The notes beneath the pieces are model-generated. The model was not told the origin of the DNA. It worked only from the letters and a program-made list of their open reading frames with translations, and made no database searches. From a virus: a stretch of DNA of 24,560 nucleotides. This document shows, in pieces, positions 6,237 through 13,324 of this stretch. The position numbers and the translations under genes were made by a program. The stretch's first letter is position 1; the number at the start of each line of letters is the position of its first letter. The stretch lies in the IMG/VR virus record IMGVR_UViG_3300037132_000107, positions 1 to 24,560 of that record. One strand, written 5' to 3'.

Positions 6237-7226
6237 GTGACACTTCGTGTCCGCGATTGGAACAAGCATTTTGAGACGGCCGCCAGCCGAAAATTGGTGA
6301 AGTTGGACTGGGTGGCGATACCGAACAAGATGGACGGGTTGGGATATACCACCCTCGTAGATCATCCCCGAGGGGCGTCTCATCTCGGGGCCTGGTACGC
6401 CATCGTGGAGATCGCATCCAGGCAGAAAAAGCGCGGTACGCTCCCGGATGGACCCGGCGGGGTCTGTTTGAGCCTTGCCAGGCTGTCTCGGTTGCCGGCC
6501 GCCGAGTTCGAGGAAGCAATTCCGCGATTGCTTGAAATTGGATGGCTTGAACAAGTCGATTCGATTCAAGCAGATACAGAGAATCCGCCAATCATCCGCC
6601 AATCATCCGCCAGTAATCCCCCATCGTCCGCCAGTAATCCCCCATCGTCCGCCACTTCGTTGGGAGACGTTGGCGGATCTGTTATGTTATGTCCTGTAAT
6701 GTCTTGTAGTGTTTCATCATCAAACCTCAAAGAAGAAAAAGTTGTTTTTTTTAAGAAGTTTGATGATGAAAAACCAACACAACAAAAAGCACAAAACAGG
6801 CGATCCCCCGAGGAAGAACTGCGCGCGATCCATGAAGAGAAAACCGGCATCCGAATCTCGCCCGATGTCGAACGTCGCATCTGGGAACTGGTCGAACTGC
6901 GAGACGTGCCGCGCGTTGAATTTATTGAGCGACTTCGTCCGCATGTGCCGAATACCTGGGAGAATCCGGCCGGATTCCTGACATCGTTTGCCAAACGAAT
7001 CAACCAGGTTGTGGGCACGGAAATCACGATTCCAGAGTCTCCTCCGGAGCCGTCAAAGAACCCGAATGGACGTTGCAGCGCATGCAACGGGCTCGGCAAG
7101 GTGGGTGACGAATGGTGTACCTGCCAGACCGGTCGGGACTTCCACGCGCTGGAACTTCGAAGTCTCGGGCGAAAGCAAATGGCATCCGCGCCGGCAGAAC
7201 AGGCACAAGCGAAGGCGCAAGCATGA
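6237..7226 (+). CDS. phage replication initiator (O-like) with internal origin
   Basis: A 329-residue protein from GTG 6237. Residues about 20-108 resemble the winged-helix DNA-binding domain of phage replisome organisers (KLVKLDWVAIPNKMDGLGYT, LGAWYAIVEIASRQKKRGTL, LLEIGWLEQ). A low-complexity Ser/Pro/Asn linker (116-140) is encoded by the iterons, followed by a Lys/Phe-rich stretch encoded by the AT-rich tract. A helical domain (190-260) and a probable zinc site C280, C283, C294, C296 (CSACNGLGKV..CTC) end the protein. By analogy with lambda O, it would bind repeats inside its own gene and recruit the host helicase. A loader or helicase gene is not recognised downstream. Confidence 0.75.
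   Translation: MTLRVRDWNKHFETAASRKLVKLDWVAIPNKMDGLGYTTLVDHPRGASHLGAWYAIVEIASRQKKRGTLPDGPGGVCLSLARLSRLPAAEFEEAIPRLLEIGWLEQVDSIQADTENPPIIRQSSASNPPSSASNPPSSATSLGDVGGSVMLCPVMSCSVSSSNLKEEKVVFFKKFDDEKPTQQKAQNRRSPEEELRAIHEEKTGIRISPDVERRIWELVELRDVPRVEFIERLRPHVPNTWENPAGFLTSFAKRINQVVGTEITIPESPPEPSKNPNGRCSACNGLGKVGDEWCTCQTGRDFHALELRSLGRKQMASAPAEQAQAKAQA
6584..6654 (+). repeat. five helically phased TCCGCCA iterons
   Basis: TCCGCCA begins at 6584, 6595, 6606, 6627 and 6648, spaced 11, 11, 21 and 21 bp, that is one, one, two and two helical turns. The first two units extend to 11-bp identical repeats and the next two to 21-bp identical repeats. They lie in the coding region for the linker of the initiator. 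Such phasing fits cooperative binding by an initiator on one face of DNA. Confidence 0.75.
6681..6798. other. AT-rich tract with inverted repeat; candidate unwinding element
   Basis: Only 30 of the 100 bases from 6681 to 6780 are G or C by hand count, in an otherwise GC-rich genome. The tract contains a perfect 14-bp inverted repeat (6712-6725 TTTCATCATCAAAC, 6758-6771 its complement) around a purine-rich/T8 loop. Placed immediately after the iterons, this matches the lambda-type origin design (iterons then AT-rich region, all inside the initiator gene). Confidence 0.65.
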
Positions 7227-7462
7227 TCATCTCCGAATTTATTGCGATTCACGGCCAACCTCCGTACGATCTCAACTTCTGGCCAGGCGGCGTGGACCTC
7301 TCACGCTGGGGCAACGAGTGCAAGCGCGGTCTCCGTTACGCCGATACCGGCACGGCGGTCGCAAGCGGGACAGCCGGAGTTGTGCGTAAGATCAGCACGG
7401 GGCGCAAAGAGCGCGGGTCCGCCAGCGATGGCTACGACCGACAGCAGGCGCGCAATGGCTGA
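7223..7462 (+). CDS. hypothetical protein
   Basis: A 79-residue protein starting with ATGA over the stop of the replication gene. Residues 1-45 read MIISEFIAIHGQPPYDLNFW and on to GNECKRGLRYADTGTAVASG; the remainder is basic and Gly/Ser-rich. No family recognised. It overlaps the next small gene by eight bases. Confidence 0.6.
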   Translation: MIISEFIAIHGQPPYDLNFWPGGVDLSRWGNECKRGLRYADTGTAVASGTAGVVRKISTGRKERGSASDGYDRQQARNG

Positions 7463-7583
7463 CACCGAGCGCTACCAGATGCACTGCCAGTACTGCCAGC
7501 AGCGATTCGAGGGCAACACGGTAGCCGAGGCATTGCGCAAAGTCGAAGAGCACGAGCGGGAGAAACATGCCCCTGTGCATTGA
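7455..7583 (+). CDS. 42-residue zinc-finger-like protein
   Basis: The short frame from ATG 7455 encodes C11-x2-C14 followed by a helix ending H33-x4-H38 (HCQYCQQRFEGNTV, then EALRKVEEHEREKH), a C2H2-like arrangement with an extended spacer. It overlaps both neighbours, by 8 bases upstream and 17 downstream. The role is unknown; small zinc fingers are frequent in phage early operons. Confidence 0.65.
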   Translation: MADTERYQMHCQYCQQRFEGNTVAEALRKVEEHEREKHAPVH

Positions 7584-8397
7584 TTTATTTTGCGGGTTAG
7601 GCGGTTGGACGGAAGGATTTTTGGCAGAGGGTTATCGTGTCATCGGATTCGACATCGAGCGGCATCAGTACGGCGAAGCGCACTACCAGACGCAACTGGT
7701 GCTGCAGGACGTGCTCACGCTCCACGGGTCGCAATTCCGGCACGCTGACGTGATTGTGGCCTCGCCCCCCTGCCAGGCGTATTCTTACCGGGCGATGCCC
7801 TGGAAGCGCGCAAAGGCTCTTCCGCCGCCGTCGAACGATCTCTTCAACGCCTGCTTTCGGATTCAGGCTGAAGCGTGCGCCGCGGCCGGTCGTCATGTGC
7901 CGATGGTGGTGGAAAACGTCAAGGGAGCTCAGCCGTGGGTTGGTCGGGCAGCGTGGCACTTCGGGAGCTTCTATCTGTGGGGCGACGTGCCGGCGGTGAT
8001 GCCGATTATCCCGCCGCATCGCAAAGTGCCGGGCTTCAACTTCCACGCGCATGGGAAGGGAATTGTTGGCGGATCGTCCCAGAGCGCGGCGGTCGCGCAG
8101 CGGTGGCGTGAAGAGCACGGGTCTGGAGTGGGCAGCGGGCCGGAATGGTTCGACAAGGCGCTGGATGAGCGGCGGAAAGCGGCGACGTTGACGAAGGACG
8201 ATTCGCGGCTTGTTGAAGGCCGGAAAGGCTTGGACGGTAAAAGCGCCATTCGGGACAGGAGCAAAGATCCGCGCAAGAGCCACGGCAACAGCAATTCCCG
8301 CAAGGCAGCTTCGGCCATGATCGCCAAGATACCGGAGGAGTTATCGCGGTACATCGCCCGCTTCTACCGGACACATGAAGCACAGCGTGCTCGCTAG
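7567..8397 (+). CDS. C5 cytosine DNA methyltransferase
   Basis: A 276-residue solitary methyltransferase that would methylate cytosine in phage DNA and so protect it from host restriction. Motif I is DLFCGLGGWTEGF (6-18), the catalytic motif IV is SPPCQAYS with Cys69, and motif VI is VVENVKG (114-120). The segment GRAAWHFGSFYLWGDVPAVM is typical of phage-borne members, and the C-terminal helix with IPEELSRYIARFYR corresponds to motif X. No cognate endonuclease gene is nearby. Target recognition region is short, so specificity cannot be predicted. GGGAGAAAC before ATG 7567 is the binding site. Confidence 0.92.
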   Translation: MPLCIDLFCGLGGWTEGFLAEGYRVIGFDIERHQYGEAHYQTQLVLQDVLTLHGSQFRHADVIVASPPCQAYSYRAMPWKRAKALPPPSNDLFNACFRIQAEACAAAGRHVPMVVENVKGAQPWVGRAAWHFGSFYLWGDVPAVMPIIPPHRKVPGFNFHAHGKGIVGGSSQSAAVAQRWREEHGSGVGSGPEWFDKALDERRKAATLTKDDSRLVEGRKGLDGKSAIRDRSKDPRKSHGNSNSRKAASAMIAKIPEELSRYIARFYRTHEAQRAR

Positions 8398-8416
8398 ATC
8401 TGTCAAAGGTGCTACG

Positions 8417-8569
8417 ATGCGGCAATCCCCGCATAGTACTGTGCGCTCCCTGAGCCAGGAAAGGGCATCCCAGGTGCTCGCCTGCTACCCCGAAGTGACG
8501 CCCGATATGGTACGATTGCGGTTTGAACTCGTCGCCGACAGTCAGTTACATCACGATTCCGCTGTCTGA
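8417..8569 (+). CDS. possible small protein
   Basis: A 50-residue frame from ATG 8417, with AAAGGTG about seven bases upstream, in the gap between the methyltransferase and ParB-like genes. The segment EVTPDMVRLRFELV resembles EVTPRMVELGREME in the 5870-6139 product. It overlaps the ParB-like gene by 47 bases, which is long for this genome, so one of the two starts may differ. No family recognised. Confidence 0.4.
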   Translation: MRQSPHSTVRSLSQERASQVLACYPEVTPDMVRLRFELVADSQLHHDSAV

Positions 8570-9119
8570 TCTCGTCGCCCTACGCCGAAACCCGCAGTAC
8601 CTCAGCGAAAAACAGTCGGCCGCCCTGCGAAAGTCTATCTCCCGCGATGGCTTTCTCGCCCCGATCGTGGTGCGAAAGAAGAGCGAAAAGTACGAAATTC
8701 TATCTGGCAATCACCGCGTCGGCGAGGCTCGGGAGGCTGGACTTGCGGAAGTGCCGGCCTGCCTGGTGGACCCCTGCGACGATAAGCGCGCCGCGAGAAT
8801 TGCCGTCAACATGAACACCGTCCACGGCGAGCCGACACCGGAACTGATGGCCCCGTTTCTGGCCGACATGGACGAAGAGACCATGCGCTCAGTGTTCCTC
8901 GACGATGCGCTCCTGGCGGGCATCGTCGATTTCGATTCCACTCTCAAAGAACGCCTGGATGCGTTGATGCTGCCAGATGAGCTTGACCATGATTCGCCGA
9001 AAGGCGCCACCCCCAACTGCGTATGCAAATGCGGACACCGACACGTTGCCGTTGTGCGGAAGAATTCCAAGTCCAAGCGGCGAAAAGCACCGAATACTCG
9101 CGCGTCAAAACCCTCCTGA
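8523..9119 (+). CDS. ParB-like nuclease-domain protein
   Basis: A 198-residue protein with an N-terminal ParB/sulfiredoxin-fold domain: YITIPLSDLVALRRNPQYLS, then IVVRKKSEKYEILSGNHRVG (GNHR at 62-65) and an IAVNMNTVHGEP segment. The C-terminus has a small Cys/His cluster (CVCKCGHRH) and a basic tail. In phages this domain often sits beside terminase or methyltransferase genes and may act as a CTP-dependent switch or a nuclease; the role is unknown. TTG 8523 is the only in-frame start upstream of the domain after a stop at 8496, and it lacks a clear binding site. Confidence 0.8.
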   Translation: MNSSPTVSYITIPLSDLVALRRNPQYLSEKQSAALRKSISRDGFLAPIVVRKKSEKYEILSGNHRVGEAREAGLAEVPACLVDPCDDKRAARIAVNMNTVHGEPTPELMAPFLADMDEETMRSVFLDDALLAGIVDFDSTLKERLDALMLPDELDHDSPKGATPNCVCKCGHRHVAVVRKNSKSKRRKAPNTRASKPS

Positions 9120-9487
9120 ACCGCGGCAAGCATCCGGCGTTCATTGGGCGCCAGACCGTAATGAGTGCCACGCGCAACGGTGGCGCGTTCGTGTTCTCTT
9201 TTGGCGGCGAGGATGTTGCAACCGCCATCGTCAATCCGGCTCTGAATTGCCTGACGGTGCTCAACGTCGCGCCGAGTCATCGCTCGCACGGTCTGGGCGC
9301 TGCGATCCTGTGTTATCTCCAATGCAATTTCGCCCGCGTGCTTGAATCTGCCGTGCCGTTCTTCGAGCGCAACGGCTATGTCAGCCGCGGCAACCTGAAA
9401 CTCGGTAATCGACTGAAAACGCAAGTGATGGTAAAATCATCGCTGTTGACACTTGCAGGGCGCGTCGCCGCGATTTACCGGGTATAA
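9023..9487 (+). CDS. GNAT-family N-acetyltransferase
   Basis: A 154-residue protein with the acetyl-CoA binding core of the GCN5 superfamily: LTVLNVAPSHRSHGLGAAIL (about residues 77-96, R/Q-x2-G-x-G/A type loop) and the closing VPFFERNGYVSRG strand. The substrate is unknown. The 97-base overlap with the ParB-like gene is unusually long; the first about 20 residues (Cys/Arg-rich) look unlike coding sequence, so the true start may be later or non-ATG. Its position between a ParB-like protein and terminase suggests a conserved packaging-linked accessory. Confidence 0.78.
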   Translation: MQMRTPTRCRCAEEFQVQAAKSTEYSRVKTLLNRGKHPAFIGRQTVMSATRNGGAFVFSFGGEDVATAIVNPALNCLTVLNVAPSHRSHGLGAAILCYLQCNFARVLESAVPFFERNGYVSRGNLKLGNRLKTQVMVKSSLLTLAGRVAAIYRV

Positions 9488-9488
9488 A

Positions 9489-9845
9489 ATGCCAGCCGCA
9501 AAGAAAGTCACCGACGAAGATCGAGCGCGTGTTCAGTTGATGGCCGCGGCCGGGATGACCCAGCCAACCATCGCAGCCCGTATGGGGATGACCGATAAAA
9601 CCCTACGCGAACACTTCCGCGTCGAACTCGATTTCGGCCTTGCAGAAATAAACACTCTCGCGGTCGGCCAACTCGTAAGGCAGATCAAAGTGGGCAATAT
9701 GGCCGCGATTTGTTTCTGGCTGAAGTGCCGCGCCGGGTTCCAGGAGACGAGCGCGCACCGCTTCGTGGCGAAGGACGGCGAGGACCGCAAGATGGACATG
9801 GAGGCTGTGCGCGCCTTCATGCAGTCCGATGACCGATCCGGTTAG
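9489..9845 (+). CDS. terminase small subunit-like helix-turn-helix protein
   Basis: A 118-residue protein. Residues about 24-43 (MTQPTIAARMGMTDKTLREH) form a clear helix-turn-helix, followed by FRVELDFG, a helix with GQLVRQIKVGNMAAICFWLK, and CRAGFQE. This layout is characteristic of small phage proteins directly before TerL that recognise the packaging site. ATG 9489 is used rather than the ATG at 9453 because the domain begins just after it. It overlaps terL by 17 bases. Confidence 0.8.
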   Translation: MPAAKKVTDEDRARVQLMAAAGMTQPTIAARMGMTDKTLREHFRVELDFGLAEINTLAVGQLVRQIKVGNMAAICFWLKCRAGFQETSAHRFVAKDGEDRKMDMEAVRAFMQSDDRSG

Positions 9846-11241
9846 GTTCCAGGAGAAGTTCCTCGGCCGCAAACTCTGGGCTAAGCAGCAGGAACTCTGC
9901 CGCGCCATCACGACACACCCATCAGTCGCCGTCAAGGGCTGCCACGGTAGCGGCAAGACCTTCGCCGTCTCCGGCATGGTGCCCTACGAGCTCACCGGCC
10001 AAGACGAATCCATCGTCCTCATCATGGCGCCCACCTTGCGCCAGGTGAAAACCGTGTGGGGCGAAATCACGGCGGCGATCAGCGACAGCAAGATCCGCTA
10101 CCCGGAGCCGACCACGACGCGCTGGGAGATCTCGCCAAAGTGCTACGCGCAAGGATTCTCGAGCAGCAAGGGCGTCAATGCGCAAGGCTTCCACGGGCGA
10201 CGCGTCACCATCTTCGCGGATGAAGCCATCGGCATATCGTCGGACATCTGGGATGCTATCGAAGGCATCCGCTCTGCTGGCGACGTGCGCCTCGTGACTC
10301 TCTGCAATCCGACCGTGCCCGCCGGCCCGGTATACGAGAGCTTCACGAAACTCCGCGGCACACCTGGCCATTGCTGCATCACGATCTCCGCATTCGACAC
10401 GCCGAACCTGGCCGGTCTGACGCTCGAATCGTTGATGGCGCTCCCCGAGGATCAGCTCGACTATGCGCCGTTTCCGTGGCTCACCCGGCGACGGTGGGTA
10501 CGCGAGATGTATCACAAGTGGGGGCCGCAGAATCCGCGGTTCCAAAGTCGCGTGCTCGGCGAGTTCCCCCAGCAAGGCCAGTGGGCGGTATTCTCCCTGG
10601 CCTGGATCGAGCGCGCCGACCGAGAGCCCAATGCGGACGAACAGCGCGCGTCTAAGGGCTGTTACATTCAGGTGGGCCTGGACGTAGCGGCCGGCGGCGA
10701 TGACGAAACGGCGGCCTGCGCCCGCGTAAATGGCACGATACTGGCGCGAGACTCCTGGAGCGAAGCCGATCCGCGCGGTTCTGTCGTCCGCTGGCTGCGC
10801 GGACTGTCGGAACGCTTTCGACTGCCGGTGGGCCTCGTGGTGGTCGATACGGTGGGAGTCGGCCACGGCATGGCGCTGCATATTGCCGACTGCGGATTCC
10901 CGGTGTTCGGCTTCAAGGCAGGGTCGAGCCCGATGGACAAAGAGCAATTTCTGAACGCCAAAGCGGAGTCGTATTTCAGATTGCGCGATTGCTATAAAGA
11001 GAATTATATCAGTCACTTATCGGACGCCATCGACGAAGACACGAAGGCGCAATTATCAGGCGTAGAATATCGCGAACTCTCCCACGGTCAGATCCAGGTA
11101 GAGCCGAAAGAGGATGCGCGGAAACGCGGCGTGCAATCGCCGGATCGTGCGGAAGCTGAAGTCATGGCGTTCTGTCGAGTGGTACCGCAGCATCAGGGCG
11201 GCCCGATAGTACCGGGCGGATTGCAGATATCCCCGATTTAG
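9829..11241 (+). CDS. terL: terminase large subunit
   Basis: A 470-residue packaging motor and nuclease. The ATPase has Walker A GCHGSGKT (37-44), the MAPTLRQVKTVW segment, Walker B VTIFADEA (126-133) and the coupling motif around TLCNP (157-161). The C-terminal RNase-H-like nuclease has GLDVAAGGDD (283-292, D285 first acidic), VVVDTVGVGHG (second acidic) and SPDRAEAEVMAF (third acidic). Length is full for the family. It drives DNA translocation through the portal encoded at 16370, from which it is separated by the modification cassette. Confidence 0.96.
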   Translation: MTDPVRFQEKFLGRKLWAKQQELCRAITTHPSVAVKGCHGSGKTFAVSGMVPYELTGQDESIVLIMAPTLRQVKTVWGEITAAISDSKIRYPEPTTTRWEISPKCYAQGFSSSKGVNAQGFHGRRVTIFADEAIGISSDIWDAIEGIRSAGDVRLVTLCNPTVPAGPVYESFTKLRGTPGHCCITISAFDTPNLAGLTLESLMALPEDQLDYAPFPWLTRRRWVREMYHKWGPQNPRFQSRVLGEFPQQGQWAVFSLAWIERADREPNADEQRASKGCYIQVGLDVAAGGDDETAACARVNGTILARDSWSEADPRGSVVRWLRGLSERFRLPVGLVVVDTVGVGHGMALHIADCGFPVFGFKAGSSPMDKEQFLNAKAESYFRLRDCYKENYISHLSDAIDEDTKAQLSGVEYRELSHGQIQVEPKEDARKRGVQSPDRAEAEVMAFCRVVPQHQGGPIVPGGLQISPI

Positions 11242-11248
11242 ATTTCTA

Positions 11249-11278
11249 TTGACATCCCGCCGAGGTGCGCTCTAGAAT
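11249..11278 (+). promoter_or_regulatory. near-consensus sigma70-type promoter after terL
   Basis: A perfect TTGACA (11249-11254) and TAGAAT (11273-11278, one mismatch) are spaced by 18 bp in the short gap after terL. The -10 box contains the first ATG of the next gene (11277), so a transcript from here would start at about 11285-11286, where an in-frame GTG lies. Confidence 0.75.
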
Positions 11279-11453
11279 GCTAATTGTGCCTGACAAAGTG
11301 CAATTTAACGTGCTGATGGACTCCGAGACGGCTAAACTCGCGCGACTGGCCGCCATCGGCGAGAACATGCGCTTGGCGGACTGGTTGGACGAAGCCATCC
11401 GCAAGCGCGCGGGGCGTCCGATCAAAACTCCGCCGGTCAGGAGTGGCGAATGA
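11277..11453 (+). CDS. small ribbon-helix-helix-like protein
   Basis: A 58-residue protein (from ATG 11277; GTG 11286 or 11265 are alternatives) of RHH pattern: a short strand VQFNVLMD (8-15), helix SETAKLARLAAIGENM, then RLADWLDEAIRKRAG. Such proteins bind DNA as dimers. Because the promoter at 11249 would start the message at about 11286, the in-frame GTG 11286 could be a leaderless start under that promoter while ATG 11277 would serve read-through messages from terL. It could autoregulate the promoter it overlaps (inference). Confidence 0.7.
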   Translation: MLIVPDKVQFNVLMDSETAKLARLAAIGENMRLADWLDEAIRKRAGRPIKTPPVRSGE

Positions 11454-11596
11454 TCCGCCGATTGAAGCGCCGATGGTGCAAGATGCTGCACAGCGCGATC
11501 TACTTTGCCGGTGGCCGCACGTATCAGTGCCGAACCTGCGGAGAGCGGTTCCCGAATCCAGCCGTTCTGTCGCATCGCGCCGGGGTGCGGCCATGA
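11450..11596 (+). CDS. 48-residue zinc-finger-like protein
   Basis: This short frame opens with ATGA over the RHH stop and ends with ATGA over the next start. It has a basic N-terminus (MIRRLKRRW) and a C2H2-like core: C27-x2-C30, GERFPNPAVLSH (H42), lacking an obvious second His. Known context: small zinc-finger proteins are common in phages. The role here is unknown. Confidence 0.65.
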   Translation: MIRRLKRRWCKMLHSAIYFAGGRTYQCRTCGERFPNPAVLSHRAGVRP

Positions 11597-12357
11597 GCGA
11601 GCCGCTTGTCTGCGCCGTCATGCTGGTCAACGGGCGAGCCGAGATGGTGCGCCGGGCGGTCGCGAGCTTCCGAGCGCAGACCTACGCCAACAAATCGCTG
11701 CTGATTCTGGACACCGGCGAGCCGAAGCTCGGCGGCTATTACCGTCCGAACGAAGTCTACTCGATGATGAATGGCACGGGCCTCACCTTCGGCGCACTCC
11801 GCAATTACGCGAACACGCTGGCGCAGTCGGCCGATATCATCGCGCACTTCGACAGCGATGATTGGAGTCACCCGCTGCGCATCGAAGAGCAGGTGGCGTT
11901 CCTGCAATCGAGCGGCGTAGAGGCCGTCGGCTACCGTGAGCTCCTGTTCTGGGACACGCGGACAGTAGCACATGAATGCTCTTACGACGAGCGCGAGGCT
12001 TCGTGCCCGATCTGTGTAGACGAGCAACAGCGTCAACATGAGCAACATGGCGAAGCGTGGATCTACGCGCACCCGCACCCGCAATATATCGTAGATGCTT
12101 CCCGATGCTATTGGCGGCGCGTCTGGGAAGCGCACCCATACCGCGAGGACCGCAAGTACCCCGACCAGGATTGGTGGTTGCACCACTGGCCGCTGTGCGC
12201 GGCCGAATCGGCAATAGCGGGAGCCGAGTCGCGAATAATCTGCGGCATTCACGGCGGTAACACAAGCGAGGCGTACTTAGCTAAGCACATGATCGCGCCG
12301 GGCTGGAAACGTGCGCCGAAGTTCGACAGCTATTGCGCGGAGAGGATGCGGTTATGA
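11593..12357 (+). CDS. family 2-type glycosyltransferase
   Basis: A 254-residue protein with a GT-A fold: CAVMLVNGRAEMVRRAVASF at the N-terminus, the QTYANKSLLILDTG strand, TFGALRNYANTLAQSADIIA, and the nucleotide-sugar motif HFDSDDW (86-91, DSD as the DxD). A Cys-containing insert (CSYDEREASCPIC) precedes the acceptor part with DQDWWLHHWPL. It would transfer a sugar from a nucleotide donor; the acceptor (virion protein or DNA) is unknown. It is the first of three glycosyltransferase-type genes between terL and portal. Confidence 0.85.
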   Translation: MSEPLVCAVMLVNGRAEMVRRAVASFRAQTYANKSLLILDTGEPKLGGYYRPNEVYSMMNGTGLTFGALRNYANTLAQSADIIAHFDSDDWSHPLRIEEQVAFLQSSGVEAVGYRELLFWDTRTVAHECSYDEREASCPICVDEQQRQHEQHGEAWIYAHPHPQYIVDASRCYWRRVWEAHPYREDRKYPDQDWWLHHWPLCAAESAIAGAESRIICGIHGGNTSEAYLAKHMIAPGWKRAPKFDSYCAERMRL

Positions 12358-13079
12358 AAATCCTGGCCATCGTCTGCACGTTTCAGGAGGCGGACATAAT
12401 CGGCTGGACCGTGCGCCACCTCAAGCGGCAGGGCTGCGACGTGCTGGTGATCGACTGTGAGAGCACGGATGAAACCGTGATGGTGGCGCACACGGCCGGC
12501 GCAGAGATCCTCCGCCATCCAGCGCCGCCGGTGTCCTGGCACGAACTCTTGCGCCAGGTGGAAAAGATCGCAGCCGGGGCTGACGCCGACTGGATTATGC
12601 ATTGCGATGCCGACGAACTGCGCTACAGCCGTTACCCTGATGATGTCTTGGCTCAAGCATTCCAGAACGTCCAAGACTCAAGCTTCAACGCCGTCGATTT
12701 TCAGGTGCTCACGTTCCACCCGGTCGACAATGGCTTCGACGGCTCACAAGACCCCGAGCAGTACTTCCGCTATTACAGCGACGACCCGCTCAACCAGCGC
12801 ATCGGCCAGGTGAAAGCATGGCGCAACGTCGGGCCCGTGAGCCTCGCGGCCAGCGGCGGCCACCAGGTGCAGTTTCGCGGCCGACGCATCTGCCCGGTGA
12901 AGTTTCTGTCGAAGCACTACCCGATTCGCTCACAGGCGCACGGCGAGCGCAAGGTATTTGAAGAACGAAAGTGGCTCGATCAAGCGCTGGGGCGCCAGGG
13001 CTGGCACGTGCAATACAACGGCATCGTGCCGGGGCACAGCTTTCTCAAATATCCGAAATGCCTGATGGAGTGGAAATGA
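12354..13079 (+). CDS. family 2-type glycosyltransferase
   Basis: A 241-residue protein of the GT2 superfamily, related to short glycosyltransferases with the start MKILAIVCTFQEADIIGWTV. Key parts are LVIDCESTDET (31-41), DWIMHCDADE (79-88, DAD as DxD), and a C-terminal region with KFLSKHYPIRSQAHGERKVF. Cytoplasmic, no membrane segment. Its start overlaps the previous stop (ATGA). It differs enough from the first gene that it is not a recent duplicate. Confidence 0.85.
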   Translation: MKILAIVCTFQEADIIGWTVRHLKRQGCDVLVIDCESTDETVMVAHTAGAEILRHPAPPVSWHELLRQVEKIAAGADADWIMHCDADELRYSRYPDDVLAQAFQNVQDSSFNAVDFQVLTFHPVDNGFDGSQDPEQYFRYYSDDPLNQRIGQVKAWRNVGPVSLAASGGHQVQFRGRRICPVKFLSKHYPIRSQAHGERKVFEERKWLDQALGRQGWHVQYNGIVPGHSFLKYPKCLMEWK

Positions 13080-13324
13080 GTTACATCGTCGAAAAGAATG
13101 TGCCCCTCCCCGATAAAAAAAGTCAGTCAGGGACGCTGAGTCAGTTGCCGTGGGATCGGATGGAGGTAGGAGATTCCTTTGTGTATGAGCACAATTCCTC
13201 CGGTGGGCTAAGAAAAGCCGCAAAGAATGCAGGAATCGAAATTCTCATTAAAGGAATTAGTGTGATACACACAGTTGGCCATGGGACAAAGTGCGATAAA
13301 TGGCGGATTTGGAGAGTCAAATGA
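13076..13324 (+). CDS. hypothetical protein
   Basis: An 82-residue protein with ATGA overlaps on both sides. Residues 25-40 (PWDRMEVGDSFVYEHN) and the end KCDKWRIWRVK match a pattern seen in small phage proteins, where a surface-exposed VGDSF strand precedes a terminal R-x-W-R-V. Its base composition is less GC-rich than the flanking genes, hinting at separate acquisition. Function unknown. Confidence 0.7.
   Translation: MSYIVEKNVPLPDKKSQSGTLSQLPWDRMEVGDSFVYEHNSSGGLRKAAKNAGIEILIKGISVIHTVGHGTKCDKWRIWRVK

Noticed and set aside
6711-6771. Terminator formed by the 14-bp inverted repeat with T8
   Set aside because: The T-run is in the loop rather than after the stem, and the structure is in the middle of an open gene; origin function fits better.
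9446-9474. TTGACA before the TerS gene as a promoter
   Set aside because: At 17 bp spacing the -10 position is CGCGAT; TATAAA is 31 bp away, too far for this -35.
9922-11016. 364-codon minus-strand frame
   Set aside because: It is antisense to the complete terminase large subunit with all motifs; GC-rich third positions keep the opposite strand open.
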